This document shows positions 54,799 to 63,958 of a stretch of 64,000 nt of DNA, one piece after another. The stretch comes from Spirosoma arboris (GTDB taxonomy: Bacteria > Bacteroidota > Bacteroidia > Cytophagales > Spirosomataceae): contig NZ_WPIN01000003.1 of assembly GCF_009754945.1 (NCBI RefSeq), positions 186,001 to 250,000 on the forward strand. Reading direction: 5' to 3'. The position numbers were made by a program, and so were the translations under genes. The notes beneath the pieces were generated by a model. That model was not told the origin of the DNA, made no database searches, and saw nothing but the letters and a program-made list of their open reading frames with translations. Positions within the stretch are counted from its first letter, which is position 1. Each line of letters opens with the position of its first letter.

Positions 54799-54898
54799 AG
54801 TTATCAGTCGATAGTCATACTTTGCCAGTAGTTAATCATCAGCTAACTGTATGACTATTTGGCACTTACTAACTGATAACTGTTGACTATCGACTGAT
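54799..54898. repeat. intergenic stem-loop with iterated words
   Basis: CAGTTATCAG (54799-54808) pairs with CTGATAACTG (54873-54882), and ATCAGTCGATAGTCA (54803-54817) with its copy at 54884-54898. The arms overlap, so alternative pairings compete. Words resemble those between parE and pheA. It starts about 11 nt after the ATPase stop codon; the next ATG is 24 nt beyond. Confidence 0.75.
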
Positions 54899-54921
54899 GG
54901 CTATTCACTGATTCCTTACTA

Positions 54922-56025
54922 ATGATTAACGTAACAAAATCATATCTACCAGACCTTGAAGACTATGTCACCCTTTTAAGGGGTGTCTGGGAACGTGTTC
55001 ATCTAACTAACGACGGCCCGCTGCTGCGCGAATTAGAAGCTCAATTAAAAGAATACCTTGGGGTAAAACACTTGAAATTCTGCACCAATGGTACCATCGT
55101 TCTTCAAATGGCACTGAAGGCGCTTGATATAAAAAAAGAGGTGATCACAACCCCTTTTTCGTATGTAGCGACCACAAATGCGCTACTCTGGGAAGGTTGT
55201 ACACCCATTTTTGCGGACATCCGTCCAGACGATTTCAATATCGACCCGGCCAAAATCGAATCGCTGATTACCGAAAATACGCAGGCTATTATGGCCACGC
55301 ACGTATATGGCAATGCCTGCCAGATCGAGCAGATTCAGGCAATAGCGGAGAAATATAATCTGAAAGTTATTTACGACGCAGCGCATACATTTGGGGCTAC
55401 TTACAAAGGAAATTCGATTCTCAGCTATGGTGACGTCAGCACCTGCAGCTTCCACGCCACGAAAGTATTTCATACAGTCGAAGGGGGATGTATTGTAACA
55501 AATGATGATGCACTGGCCGAGAAATTACATCATTATCGCTCGTTTGGGCATAAAAACGACACCTATTTCGGCTTAGGGATCAATGCTAAAAACTCGGAGT
55601 TCCATGCAGCTATGGGTTTGTGCGTGTTGCCGAAAGTTCCTGACCTCATTGCCGCTCGGAAACTACGGTTCGGTTACTATGATAATCGACTCGACTTTAC
55701 CCGGATTACCCGTCCGAGTCTTACTCCCGGCGTAGCGTATAACTATGCGTATTACCCGGTTGTATTCGATTCGGAGGAAACGCTTCTACGCGTGATGGAG
55801 ACGTTGGTAGCCCAGAATATTGTACCTCGCCGGTATTTTTACCCTTCGTTGAATACGCTTCCATTCGCCCTTAAGTCAGAAATAGCGCAACCATGCCCAA
55901 TATCAGAAGATGTAGCGCTCCGAGTACTATGTTTGCCCATGTATCCTGATTTGGCTGAAGAAGATATCGACCGGATTGCCACTCTTGTCAATGAAGCTGT
56001 AGTGGCTATCAGTGAAGATGTCTAG
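54922..56025 (+). CDS. DegT/DnrJ/EryC1 sugar aminotransferase
   Basis: A 367-residue PLP enzyme that transaminates a keto sugar nucleotide. Seen: NGTIVLQMALKAL (phosphate loop), TTPFSYVATTNALLWEG, DAAHTFGA with PLP-binding Asp, and SFHATKVFHTVEGG with the Schiff-base Lys near residue 180. Length is typical for ArnB/PglE/QdtB relatives. Together with the PglD-like acetyltransferase at 59013 it may make an acylamino sugar. No 4,6-dehydratase gene is in this locus, so the keto sugar would come from elsewhere. Confidence 0.92.
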   Translation: MINVTKSYLPDLEDYVTLLRGVWERVHLTNDGPLLRELEAQLKEYLGVKHLKFCTNGTIVLQMALKALDIKKEVITTPFSYVATTNALLWEGCTPIFADIRPDDFNIDPAKIESLITENTQAIMATHVYGNACQIEQIQAIAEKYNLKVIYDAAHTFGATYKGNSILSYGDVSTCSFHATKVFHTVEGGCIVTNDDALAEKLHHYRSFGHKNDTYFGLGINAKNSEFHAAMGLCVLPKVPDLIAARKLRFGYYDNRLDFTRITRPSLTPGVAYNYAYYPVVFDSEETLLRVMETLVAQNIVPRRYFYPSLNTLPFALKSEIAQPCPISEDVALRVLCLPMYPDLAEEDIDRIATLVNEAVVAISEDV

Positions 56026-56109
56026 CCTATTAGTCAAGTAATTAATTAGCGATTGAGTTTACCAGACGGTCGTTTGTGTTTGAGCTACCTGTACGGTACA
56101 TTGTTCGTT

Positions 56110-58224
56110 ATGACCCTATTTTATCTTCTTTCCCTCTTCCTGTTTATTTTTTATGTCGGTCAGCTCTCGACGCGCATCAGCCATCGATCACTAACCGAGT
56201 GGTGGCTGACAACGTTTCTTCTGGGAGCAGGAAGTGTTATTCTGACAGGCTTTATCTTATCAGCATTTTACCTAACGGCAAATACGCTGGTATGGGCAGG
56301 TTCAGTATTTATTACAGCTACAATAATCGGTGGCGTTTTAAGTCGTCTGGTCAAACAGGAGCGTTTTTCGGTAATACTACTTATCCAGGAACGATGGCAA
56401 ACTGGTCGGGAATGGTTTAGTGGTTTATCAGGCTACTCTCGATTTTTGTTTTCGCTTCTCTTCGGAACACTGGCTATTATTGCCGTTACGAATTTCCTAC
56501 TGGTACTATTTACCGTACCGAATGAATGGGATAGTATGACCGGTCACCTGAATCGGGTTATGCAATATGTGCAACGAGGCACCATGCGCCATTTTGGTGG
56601 CACCAACTGGAACATCGACACGTATCCGAAAAGCGTCTGTACACTTCAGATTTATTCGTTTCTGATAACGGGGCATTTCGAGAATGGCTTCAAGTTTATT
56701 CATCATCTGAGTTACTGGACGGCTATCGTGGCGGTGTTTGGGATCGTGCAACGAATTGGGCAGAATCGACTGTCAGCTAGTTTCTTTTGTGCTTTAGCCT
56801 ATGCATTGCTACCTGATTTTTTGATGCAGTCGATCACGACCGAAACGGATATTGTCCTGACGGCTTACCTGAGTGTGCTGTTATATATGCTCTTCAGTTA
56901 TCGAAACGGCGTTGGTCCGCGCTCCATTGGTACTCCGCCAAAACCAGATAGTCGTTACCTGTATTTAGCCGGTATGGCGTTCGGAATAGCATTTGGGCAT
57001 AAGATTACGTTTGCATTACTATTGCCCTCGGTGTTTGTTATCATGATTTACACCGTTTTCTTGTCCCCGTCCTGGGTTATTACGTTTGAACGAACCTGGC
57101 GGCTGGCAGCTGCAATTATAGTAGGGGTTTGTATATGGACACTTCCGACAGGCTACCTCAAGAATATGGAAGTGTTTGGTCATCCCATTGGTCCACCAAC
57201 GGCCCTCAAACACCAGTCGGTTGAGCGGGCAGGTTCGTTATCCAATCTACTGGAACAGGGTAGCCGAAACGTGATTCGCTATGGTTACGATCATGTTAAT
57301 CTGGATGGCATTCGGAATCTTGCTCTCGGGGCCGAAGTAAATCATGCCATGCGCCAACCGCTTGTGGTAGTAGAAGATAAGCTGCATCTGCGGCTAGATG
57401 AAGAAACGGATTTCTCGATCCAGCCTTTCGCTTTCGATCGAAAGTTTGTCTTTTACAATGCCAATCCATACTGGGGTATCTTTGGTTTTGCTCTCGTATT
57501 TCCGTTGCTCCTTCTCGTACTGATTGGCTATGTTCGGTCAACACCTCATCTTTTCCTGGGCATAGCCTTGCTACTTCATTTTGCAACCCTCTCCTACTCG
57601 GCACCCTATGATCCATTCAAAGGCCGTTATTTCATCGAAACTGGCTTATTTGGCATCACATTTTTAGCACTTTTATTTCTGCATCCACGAACAACTGTCG
57701 ATACGCCCAGCGAATCCAGACCAGCTCGAATTATCTGGAAAAGCTATGTTGGGTTGATAACTGTACTGGGTTGTCTATCAGCTATATTGACCATATTTCT
57801 CAATACCCGATCTTTACCATTTGCCTGGACGGCTCCCGATGGAAAAGCCTTCTCATCGGCATTTCAATCCGATCGAGTTCGGCAAATGACCCTTGGACGA
57901 CCTGATACCTATGTTCCTTACAAGCGCTTCGACGAGCTTGTTCCCGAAAATGCTACCGTTGCCTTAGCCACGATTAACGACGATTATGAATATCCACTTT
58001 ATGGCCCTCATTTATCCCGTCGACTCATTGCAATCAACCCGTTTGAGCAGGGACTGAAACCGATTCCGAAAGAGGCCGATTATCTCTTTTTCGATAAAAG
58101 TGTTATTAAGCCCCAACCGGGAGATTTACGCTTAGGCACTGATACCACCATGCGGGCTTCTGTCATAGTACCGGGAGAAGATTATTATTTACGAAAACTA
58201 AAAAAAGGAGCACGGAGCCTATGA
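56110..58224 (+). CDS. polytopic membrane glycosyltransferase-like protein
   Basis: A protein of about 704 residues with roughly 12-13 membrane helices over residues 1-560 and a periplasmic C-terminal domain. The first large loop has NEWDSMTGHLNRVMQYVQRG, an acidic-loop arrangement seen in GT-C transferases, and the MRHFGGTNWN loop follows. The family is not certain; O-antigen ligase or polymerase roles are also possible. The ATG at 56110 is chosen over TTG 56053. Its stop overlaps the ATG of the WbqC-like gene (ATGA). Confidence 0.7.
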   Translation: MTLFYLLSLFLFIFYVGQLSTRISHRSLTEWWLTTFLLGAGSVILTGFILSAFYLTANTLVWAGSVFITATIIGGVLSRLVKQERFSVILLIQERWQTGREWFSGLSGYSRFLFSLLFGTLAIIAVTNFLLVLFTVPNEWDSMTGHLNRVMQYVQRGTMRHFGGTNWNIDTYPKSVCTLQIYSFLITGHFENGFKFIHHLSYWTAIVAVFGIVQRIGQNRLSASFFCALAYALLPDFLMQSITTETDIVLTAYLSVLLYMLFSYRNGVGPRSIGTPPKPDSRYLYLAGMAFGIAFGHKITFALLLPSVFVIMIYTVFLSPSWVITFERTWRLAAAIIVGVCIWTLPTGYLKNMEVFGHPIGPPTALKHQSVERAGSLSNLLEQGSRNVIRYGYDHVNLDGIRNLALGAEVNHAMRQPLVVVEDKLHLRLDEETDFSIQPFAFDRKFVFYNANPYWGIFGFALVFPLLLLVLIGYVRSTPHLFLGIALLLHFATLSYSAPYDPFKGRYFIETGLFGITFLALLFLHPRTTVDTPSESRPARIIWKSYVGLITVLGCLSAILTIFLNTRSLPFAWTAPDGKAFSSAFQSDRVRQMTLGRPDTYVPYKRFDELVPENATVALATINDDYEYPLYGPHLSRRLIAINPFEQGLKPIPKEADYLFFDKSVIKPQPGDLRLGTDTTMRASVIVPGEDYYLRKLKKGARSL

Positions 58225-58922
58225 CGCTTGCTATCATGCAGCCTTATTTTCTGCCTTACATTGGCTACATGCAGCTGATGAACGCTGTTGATACATTTGT
58301 GCTGTACGACGATGTGGCTTTTATTAACCGAGGCTGGGTTAATCGTAATCGATTGCTTATCAATGGGCAGGAATATCTTTTTACTGTTCCCCTGAAAGAT
58401 GCAAGTCAGAACAAGCGAATTAACGAGGTTCACCTGGCCGACGAACCAAAGTGGCGCAGCAAGTTGCTGAAAACAATTGAGCAGGGATACCGGAAAGCTC
58501 CCTATTATCAAACGGTTATGCCGCTAACCGAAAAAATCATCAATTTTACGACTGATTCAATCGCCGATCTGGTGCATTTTAGTCTCGTTGAACTGAACCA
58601 ATATCTGGGTCTGACAACCCGGCTAGTGCAATCGTCTACGATTTATACCAATGGGGATTTGAAAGCACAGGAACGAATTCTGGACATTTGTCGGCAGGAA
58701 AACGCTCAGCGCTATATCAATCCAATCGGTGGTACTGAACTTTACGACAAACCCACATTTGCGCAGGCAGGCATCGAATTGAATTTTATTAAATCGACTA
58801 AGATTGAATACGCTCAGTTTAACCGGAATGAGTTCGTGCCCTGGTTATCAATTATAGATGTATTGATGTTTAATGACATCGCCACTGTCAGGACGATGTT
58901 GACAGAATATGAATTGGTGTAA
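58221..58922 (+). CDS. WbqC-family protein
   Basis: A 233-residue protein of the WbqC family, common in O-antigen and capsule loci. The diagnostic start is AIMQPYFLPYIGYMQLMNAVD, in parts, then FVLYDDVAFI and GWVNRNRLL, and a later YINPIGGTELYDK. Members are thought to take part in modifying amino-sugar nucleotides, but I know of no settled reaction. ATGA overlap with the membrane transferase gene implies translational coupling. It lies near the DegT aminotransferase and PglD-like genes, in line with amino-sugar tailoring. Confidence 0.88.
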   Translation: MTLAIMQPYFLPYIGYMQLMNAVDTFVLYDDVAFINRGWVNRNRLLINGQEYLFTVPLKDASQNKRINEVHLADEPKWRSKLLKTIEQGYRKAPYYQTVMPLTEKIINFTTDSIADLVHFSLVELNQYLGLTTRLVQSSTIYTNGDLKAQERILDICRQENAQRYINPIGGTELYDKPTFAQAGIELNFIKSTKIEYAQFNRNEFVPWLSIIDVLMFNDIATVRTMLTEYELV

Positions 58923-58926
58923 ACGC

Positions 58927-58998
58927 TGAATGATGAAATATGAATAATAATTGATGAATGGATCTGTAAATCATTTATTATTCATCTTTCATCATTCA
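58927..58998. repeat. intergenic stem-loop, 24-bp arms (23/24 paired)
   Basis: Arms 58927-58950 and 58975-58998; loop 24 nt. Words TGAATGATGAA / ATGAATAATAA. It starts 4 nt after the WbqC-like stop and ends 14 nt before the next ATG. Confidence 0.9.
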
Positions 58999-59012
58999 TC
59001 ATTCAAAGAAAC

Positions 59013-59666
59013 ATGGCAAAAGTTATCATTTTCGGGGTAATGGATACGGCTGAACTGGCCCATTTCTACCTTAAGCACGATTCGGAACATGAGGTTGTGG
59101 CCTTCACCGTCAGCCGCGAATACCTGAATGGCAATGAGTTTCAGGGATTGCCACTCGTTGCGTTTGAGGACGTCGAAACGCTGTTTTCACCAAAGGAGTA
59201 CAAGTTTTTCGCACCAATGACGGGTCGTAACATGAACCGGAATCGCGAACGAATTTACCTCGAAGCTAAAGCCAAAGGGTATGAATTCATTTCATACATC
59301 AGCTCAAAAGCAACTCTATTTGGCAACCAGATTGGCGAAAACTGTTTCATTTTGGAAGACAACACTATTCAGCCTTTTACCACTATTGGCAATAACGTTG
59401 TTCTTTGGAGTGGCAATCACATTGGTCATCATGGGCAGATTAAAGACCACGTTTTCTTTACATCGCACGTGGTTATGTCAGGCCATTGTGTAATTGAACC
59501 CTACTGTTTTTTTGGTGTCAACAGCACCATCCGCGATTATCTCCACGTTGCCACCGGCACCCTTTTAGCCATGGCAGCAGCCATTTATAAAGACACTGAA
59601 GAGTGGGGTATGTATCTGGGTAATCCGGCAAAAAAACTCCCTAAACCAAGCTACGAAGCCTATTAA
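59013..59666 (+). CDS. PglD-like sugar O/N-acetyltransferase
   Basis: A 217-residue enzyme with an N-terminal Rossmann-like PglD domain (VIIFGVMDTAELAHFYL) and a C-terminal left-handed beta helix of hexapeptide repeats (IGENCFILEDNTIQPFTTIGN, in parts). The catalytic-type His occurs in NHIGHHGQIKDHVFF. It should acetylate an amino sugar nucleotide using acetyl-CoA. The DegT aminotransferase in the same locus could supply the amine. Both flanking gaps hold stem-loops. Confidence 0.85.
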   Translation: MAKVIIFGVMDTAELAHFYLKHDSEHEVVAFTVSREYLNGNEFQGLPLVAFEDVETLFSPKEYKFFAPMTGRNMNRNRERIYLEAKAKGYEFISYISSKATLFGNQIGENCFILEDNTIQPFTTIGNNVVLWSGNHIGHHGQIKDHVFFTSHVVMSGHCVIEPYCFFGVNSTIRDYLHVATGTLLAMAAAIYKDTEEWGMYLGNPAKKLPKPSYEAY

Positions 59667-59670
59667 ATTT

Positions 59671-59786
59671 GTCATTTTCAGTCATTCATCGTCATTAATT
59701 GTCATTGCGAGGCCGTTCTGGCGGTTGTTCTTTGTCACCACAAACGGTTGAATGACTAAGCATGACAAAGAATGACTACGAATGAC
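59671..59786. repeat. intergenic stem-loop of iterated GTCATT words overlapping a start codon
   Basis: The left arm (59671-59707) has four GTCATT units about 10 nt apart; the right arm (about 59750-59786) has GAATGAC-type units in matching register. The ATG of the next gene (59782-59784) is inside the last unit. The element starts 4 nt after the acetyltransferase stop codon. Confidence 0.8.
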
Positions 59787-61002
59787 CATTTTGTTAATTG
59801 GCCACGATGCCAATCGCGCCGGGGCGCCACTTGTCTTGCTCAGTATCATGCGTTTGCTCAAAGCCAAAGGCATGCAAATGCATTTATTGCTTGGCGAAGG
59901 AGGCCCACTCTTGGCGGATTATGAAGCTATTTGTCCCGTTACAATCTGGCCTGCACCCGAACGCTACGTCGTGGGAGCACTAGCAGATAAAGTACTGGGA
60001 AAACTAGGGCTTTGGCAGCAGTTTCATGATCGACAGACTCAGGCTCGACAACGCGAAATGCGGAAACAATTGAACCTGGGCTCTGTTGATTTAGTGCTGG
60101 TTAACACGATTGCAGCCAGTCGTTGGTTTAGGCAATTAGCTCTCCCTGATAAAATTCCGGTTGTCACCTTTGTGCATGAGCTGGCAATGTCGGTCAGGAT
60201 TTACTCCCAACCTGATGACCTGGCCTATCTTCTAAACCGAACAACTCATTTGTTAGCTGTTTCGAAAGCTACGGCACGTTATTATGAGCTTGAACATGGG
60301 TTCGATCCAGACCGCATAAGCCTGTATACACTTATAGATACACCCACGCTTGTCCGTAATGTGCAACAGGCACGTGATCAACCAAGTATCTATTCAACGC
60401 TGGACTTACCTGATAATGCGCTGGTTGTTGGGGGCTGCGGAAATGCCGAATGGCGAAAAGGCAATGATTTATTCATTACACTGGCCCGTCAGGTGATTGG
60501 TCGGGCGGAGGCAGAAATCAGGCGTACTGATCAGACAGAACATGCATTGACTTCACCCATTCATTTTGTCTGGGTGGGCATGCCGCCAGGTTCGTTACGT
60601 GACGATTTGCTTTTGGACATTCGAAAAGCTGGTTTAGCCAATCAGGTTCATTTGATTCCGCCCACGCCCGATGTCCTGCGCTATATGAGCCGGTTCGACG
60701 TGTTTGTTCTCTGCTCGCGCGAAGATCCTTATCCTTTAGTCGTATTTGAAGCGGGATTGTGCGGCATACCTGTTGTTTGTTTCGAGGGAGCTGGCGGCTC
60801 ACCTGAACTAGTTGAAACAGATGGTGGTTTTGTCGTTCCCTATCTCGATTTGGATGCTATGAGTAGCCGAATTCTTGCCTTACTTCAACAACCTGATCTT
60901 CGGCATAAACTAGGAAGTCGGCTTAGTGAAAAAATCCTGAAACGCCATCCGGCTCAGCAAAGCGTCGAAACTCTCGTAACTTTGTTCAATCAACTTACCT
61001 GA
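59782..61002 (+). CDS. GT4 glycosyltransferase
   Basis: A 406-residue GT-B enzyme. The N-terminus TILLIGHDANRAGAPLVLL has the Gly-rich acceptor loop. The C-terminal domain has FVLCSREDPYPLVVFEAGLCGIPVVCF, the Glu-x7-Glu type donor site of GT4, in parts. It transfers an activated sugar in the cytoplasm during assembly of the glycan. The start codon lies within a stem-loop, which may affect initiation. The next gene follows after 48 bp. Confidence 0.9.
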   Translation: MTILLIGHDANRAGAPLVLLSIMRLLKAKGMQMHLLLGEGGPLLADYEAICPVTIWPAPERYVVGALADKVLGKLGLWQQFHDRQTQARQREMRKQLNLGSVDLVLVNTIAASRWFRQLALPDKIPVVTFVHELAMSVRIYSQPDDLAYLLNRTTHLLAVSKATARYYELEHGFDPDRISLYTLIDTPTLVRNVQQARDQPSIYSTLDLPDNALVVGGCGNAEWRKGNDLFITLARQVIGRAEAEIRRTDQTEHALTSPIHFVWVGMPPGSLRDDLLLDIRKAGLANQVHLIPPTPDVLRYMSRFDVFVLCSREDPYPLVVFEAGLCGIPVVCFEGAGGSPELVETDGGFVVPYLDLDAMSSRILALLQQPDLRHKLGSRLSEKILKRHPAQQSVETLVTLFNQLT

Positions 61003-61011
61003 TTTACGAAT

Positions 61012-61044
61012 ATGCTAACTGTACGTACTGCGTAATTCGTAATT
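61012..61044. repeat. short intergenic stem-loop, imperfect
   Basis: ATTTACGAATATGC (about 61012-61025) is an imperfect inverted partner of GCGTAATTCGTAATTT (61030-61044), with TACGTAC at the apex. It fills most of the 48-bp gap and ends 6 nt before the next ATG. Weaker than the others. Confidence 0.5.
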
Positions 61045-61050
61045 TGATCT

Positions 61051-62103
61051 ATGACGCTTGCATTTACAATCTGTTCCATAAATTATCTGGCTCAGGCTCG
61101 AACCTTAGGGGACTCGCTTCGACAGACCAATCCTGATTATAGGTATGTGATTGGTTTGGTCGATAAACTGAGTGAAGCCAATTTACCGGCAGAATTGGTC
61201 CCAACTTATTCAATGCTCGAAGTGGATAAGATTGGAATTCCTGACTTTGCGGCCATGTGTGACCGCTACGATATTACCGAACTCAATACGGCAGTCAAGC
61301 CGTTTTTTATCGACTATTTCTACAATTCATATCCAAACGCTACTGAGGTTATCTATTTTGACCCCGACATTATTGTCTTTCAGCCATTAAACCAACTCAA
61401 CGAAGCACTAAAATCCTATAGCCTGGTTCTGACTCCTCATACCTGTTCACCCACACCCGATTGGGAGCGCCCTAATGAGCAACACCATCTGAACACGGGG
61501 ATTTTCAATCTAGGCTTTATTGGTTTACGCAACGATGCCACTGCCCGTAGTTTTGTTGATTGGTGGAAAAATCGACTGGTTTACGAATGTCGAATTGATT
61601 TATGCGAAGGACTTTTTGTTGATCAGCATTGGGTAAATTTCGCACCAGTTTATTACGACAACGTTCTGATTGATATGCACTTAGGCTACAATGTAGCTTA
61701 TTGGAATCTGCATGAACGCTATTTCACCCAGAATGAAAACGGTCAATGGCTGGTAAGTAAATCACATGAAGGCACTCATAAACCGGTAGATAATACATTG
61801 CCGGAACCGCTACAGTTTTTTCATTACAGCGGCTATAATCCCGAGCGGCCAGATGAAATTTCTAAATATCAAACGAGGTATACCTTTATCGATTCGGCCC
61901 AGCAGAAAAAACAACGGCCTGATGCAAAACCCTTGTTCGATCTGTACCGCGAGCGGCTGTTGGCTAATCATAATGACCAATATCGGCAATATCCATGCGT
62001 TTATATTAAGCCACCCGTAATTCTTCGCTATCTTCGAGTTCGTAAATTGCTTAAAACACCGTTCAACCGAGTTATTGCGCTGTTAGAATCTCGTTCAGTA
62101 TGA
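61051..62103 (+). CDS. putative GT-A glycosyltransferase
   Basis: A 350-residue soluble protein. The nucleotide-sugar and metal-binding region is suggested by EVIYFDPDIIVFQPLN (DPD in place of DxD) near residue 107, with a preceding TAVKPFFIDYFY and a later HLNTGIFNLGFIGL that is typical of GT8-like retaining enzymes. The exact family is not certain. The last codon overlaps the ATG of the GT9 gene (ATGA). Confidence 0.72.
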   Translation: MTLAFTICSINYLAQARTLGDSLRQTNPDYRYVIGLVDKLSEANLPAELVPTYSMLEVDKIGIPDFAAMCDRYDITELNTAVKPFFIDYFYNSYPNATEVIYFDPDIIVFQPLNQLNEALKSYSLVLTPHTCSPTPDWERPNEQHHLNTGIFNLGFIGLRNDATARSFVDWWKNRLVYECRIDLCEGLFVDQHWVNFAPVYYDNVLIDMHLGYNVAYWNLHERYFTQNENGQWLVSKSHEGTHKPVDNTLPEPLQFFHYSGYNPERPDEISKYQTRYTFIDSAQQKKQRPDAKPLFDLYRERLLANHNDQYRQYPCVYIKPPVILRYLRVRKLLKTPFNRVIALLESRSV

Positions 62104-63134
62104 CTGATTGGTCGCGCTTACGGGCGCTCTGGATATATCGCTTTCATAAATACACCCACATTGTAGGGAAGTTTTGGTCATCTGCCGTTAAATATGTGCA
62201 GTTACGTCGGCTCAAACAGAAAATTGGAAGTCGGCAGTTGGTAGTCATTATTCTTTCGGAGCAAATGGGCGACATTATTGCCTGTGAGCCAGTTGTTCGC
62301 GAAGTTCGCCGGCTTCACCCCAATGATTATATTATCTGGATGGTCCGCAAGCCTTACATTGAGTTGGTAGAATTTCATCCTGATCTGGATGGCTATCTGA
62401 TTGAGAAGTGCCCCGGCGAACGGGTACGACTACTTCGATCTGGCATTTTCGATAAGGTATACAACATGCATATCTCGCACCGGAAGTGTAAATATTGCCT
62501 CGAAGATCCTGTCAACCCCACTGCCGATAGCATCAACCTGACATTTGATAATTATTATGATCGGGGCGACTTGCTGTATATGTTTTCCCAGGCTGCTGGA
62601 TTGCCTGCCCTTACAGCAGACCCAAAGATGCATATTCCAGAAATTGTTCGGCAAAAAATAGTGACCATGGCTATTCCTGCTAGTCCGATTGTCATCCACT
62701 GCCAATCGAGCCACGTCATGCGCGACTGGCCTGCCGCTAATTGGACTAAACTTGTGAACTGGTTATTAGCTACTTACCCCTATCCAATTATTGAAGTCGG
62801 ATTAACCCCGACTGTAACCGAAGAGCATCCAAAGTTCCGTAGTTTATGTGGCCAGCTGAGTTTACTGGAAACGGCTGAAGTTATCCGACAGGCCCGTCTG
62901 TTTATTGGTATCGACAGTGGGCCTGCTCATATGGCGAATGCGATGGATACAGAGGGGATTATTTTACTGGGCAAATTGTTCGACTTTGTCGATTACCTGC
63001 CTTATTCTGGTCGTTTCAAACGAGGTGAAGACATAACTATTCTGAACGATTATGGTCACCCATGTGCCGAGCTGCCCTATACCTGGGTTCAGAAGGCCGT
63101 TCAGGAGCGATTAGGTCAACCCAAACTTGTATGA
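62100..63134 (+). CDS. GT9 (heptosyltransferase-like) glycosyltransferase
   Basis: A 344-residue GT-B enzyme of the ADP-heptose transferase family. Evidence is MGDIIACEPVVREVRRLHP near residue 57, HCQSSHVMRDWPAANW, and the donor motif FIGIDSGPAHMANAMD. Family members add heptose or related sugars to LPS cores, but distant relatives use other donors. No heptose-nucleotide genes are in this locus. ATGA overlaps at both ends couple it with its neighbours. Confidence 0.88.
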   Translation: MTDWSRLRALWIYRFHKYTHIVGKFWSSAVKYVQLRRLKQKIGSRQLVVIILSEQMGDIIACEPVVREVRRLHPNDYIIWMVRKPYIELVEFHPDLDGYLIEKCPGERVRLLRSGIFDKVYNMHISHRKCKYCLEDPVNPTADSINLTFDNYYDRGDLLYMFSQAAGLPALTADPKMHIPEIVRQKIVTMAIPASPIVIHCQSSHVMRDWPAANWTKLVNWLLATYPYPIIEVGLTPTVTEEHPKFRSLCGQLSLLETAEVIRQARLFIGIDSGPAHMANAMDTEGIILLGKLFDFVDYLPYSGRFKRGEDITILNDYGHPCAELPYTWVQKAVQERLGQPKLV

Positions 63135-63958
63135 AGTTATCTAATTCTGTTAGTGTAAACATAGTTTTACCAGTATATAAAGCGCAGCTTACAGAGTATG
63201 AGCGCATTTCGCTTACTCAATGTTTACGCGTATTAGGGAATTACCCAATCTGGTTAGCGACCCCGCATTCACTCGACATCTCTGCTTACCGTGAGCTGGA
63301 GCCAACGTTACAGGCTCGAACATTCGACGACAGCTACTTTACTGATATACAAGGCTACAATCGACTTACGCTGTCGGCCGAATTTTACCAGACTTTTGCC
63401 GACAAGGAATACATGTTGATTTACCAATTAGATGCCTTTGTTTTTCAGGACGATCTGGCGTACTGGTGTCAGCAAAACTACGACTACATCGGTGCGCCCT
63501 GGTTGCGCGATCGCGATTTTACCGGAACAGGAGATCGTCTCTGGTTTAGTATTAAACAAAAGGTAGCTACCTGGCTTAATCTAAAAAAGGAGGATGGTAT
63601 TACTCCCCGCGAGATTATCAATCTGAATGGAGTTGGGTGTGGTGGTTTTTCACTCCGGCGTATACAAGCCATGCTGCGTTGCCTGGAACCGTTTAAGAAA
63701 AAAATTGCTGAATACGAAGCCATTACACTGTATCATTACCACGAAGATGTTTTTTGGGGGATTGAAGTAAATCGGTACTGGCCAAGACTACGTATCCCCA
63801 AGTATCGAAAAGCCTTACATTTTGCGATTGAATTTTACCCCAAATGGGCTGTCGAGCATTATAATAAAGGTCAGTTACCATTCGGTTGTCATGCCTGGAA
63901 TATCCATGGAACAGAATACTGGCGTCCTATTTTCGCCCAATACGGTTACCAAATATGA
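63131..63958 (+). CDS. DUF5672 protein, probable glycosyltransferase
   Basis: A 275-residue protein of the DUF5672 type seen in surface-glycan loci. Visible block: YMLIYQLDAFVFQDDLAYWC with an acidic QLDAF centre like a DxD motif, GAPWLRDRD, GCGGFSLRRI, and HEDVFWG in the C-terminal part. The likely role is glycan transfer; there is no experimental support known to me. Begins at ATG 63131 inside the GT9 stop (ATGA) and ends in the ATGA of the next gene. Confidence 0.8.
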   Translation: MKLSNSVSVNIVLPVYKAQLTEYERISLTQCLRVLGNYPIWLATPHSLDISAYRELEPTLQARTFDDSYFTDIQGYNRLTLSAEFYQTFADKEYMLIYQLDAFVFQDDLAYWCQQNYDYIGAPWLRDRDFTGTGDRLWFSIKQKVATWLNLKKEDGITPREIINLNGVGCGGFSLRRIQAMLRCLEPFKKKIAEYEAITLYHYHEDVFWGIEVNRYWPRLRIPKYRKALHFAIEFYPKWAVEHYNKGQLPFGCHAWNIHGTEYWRPIFAQYGYQI

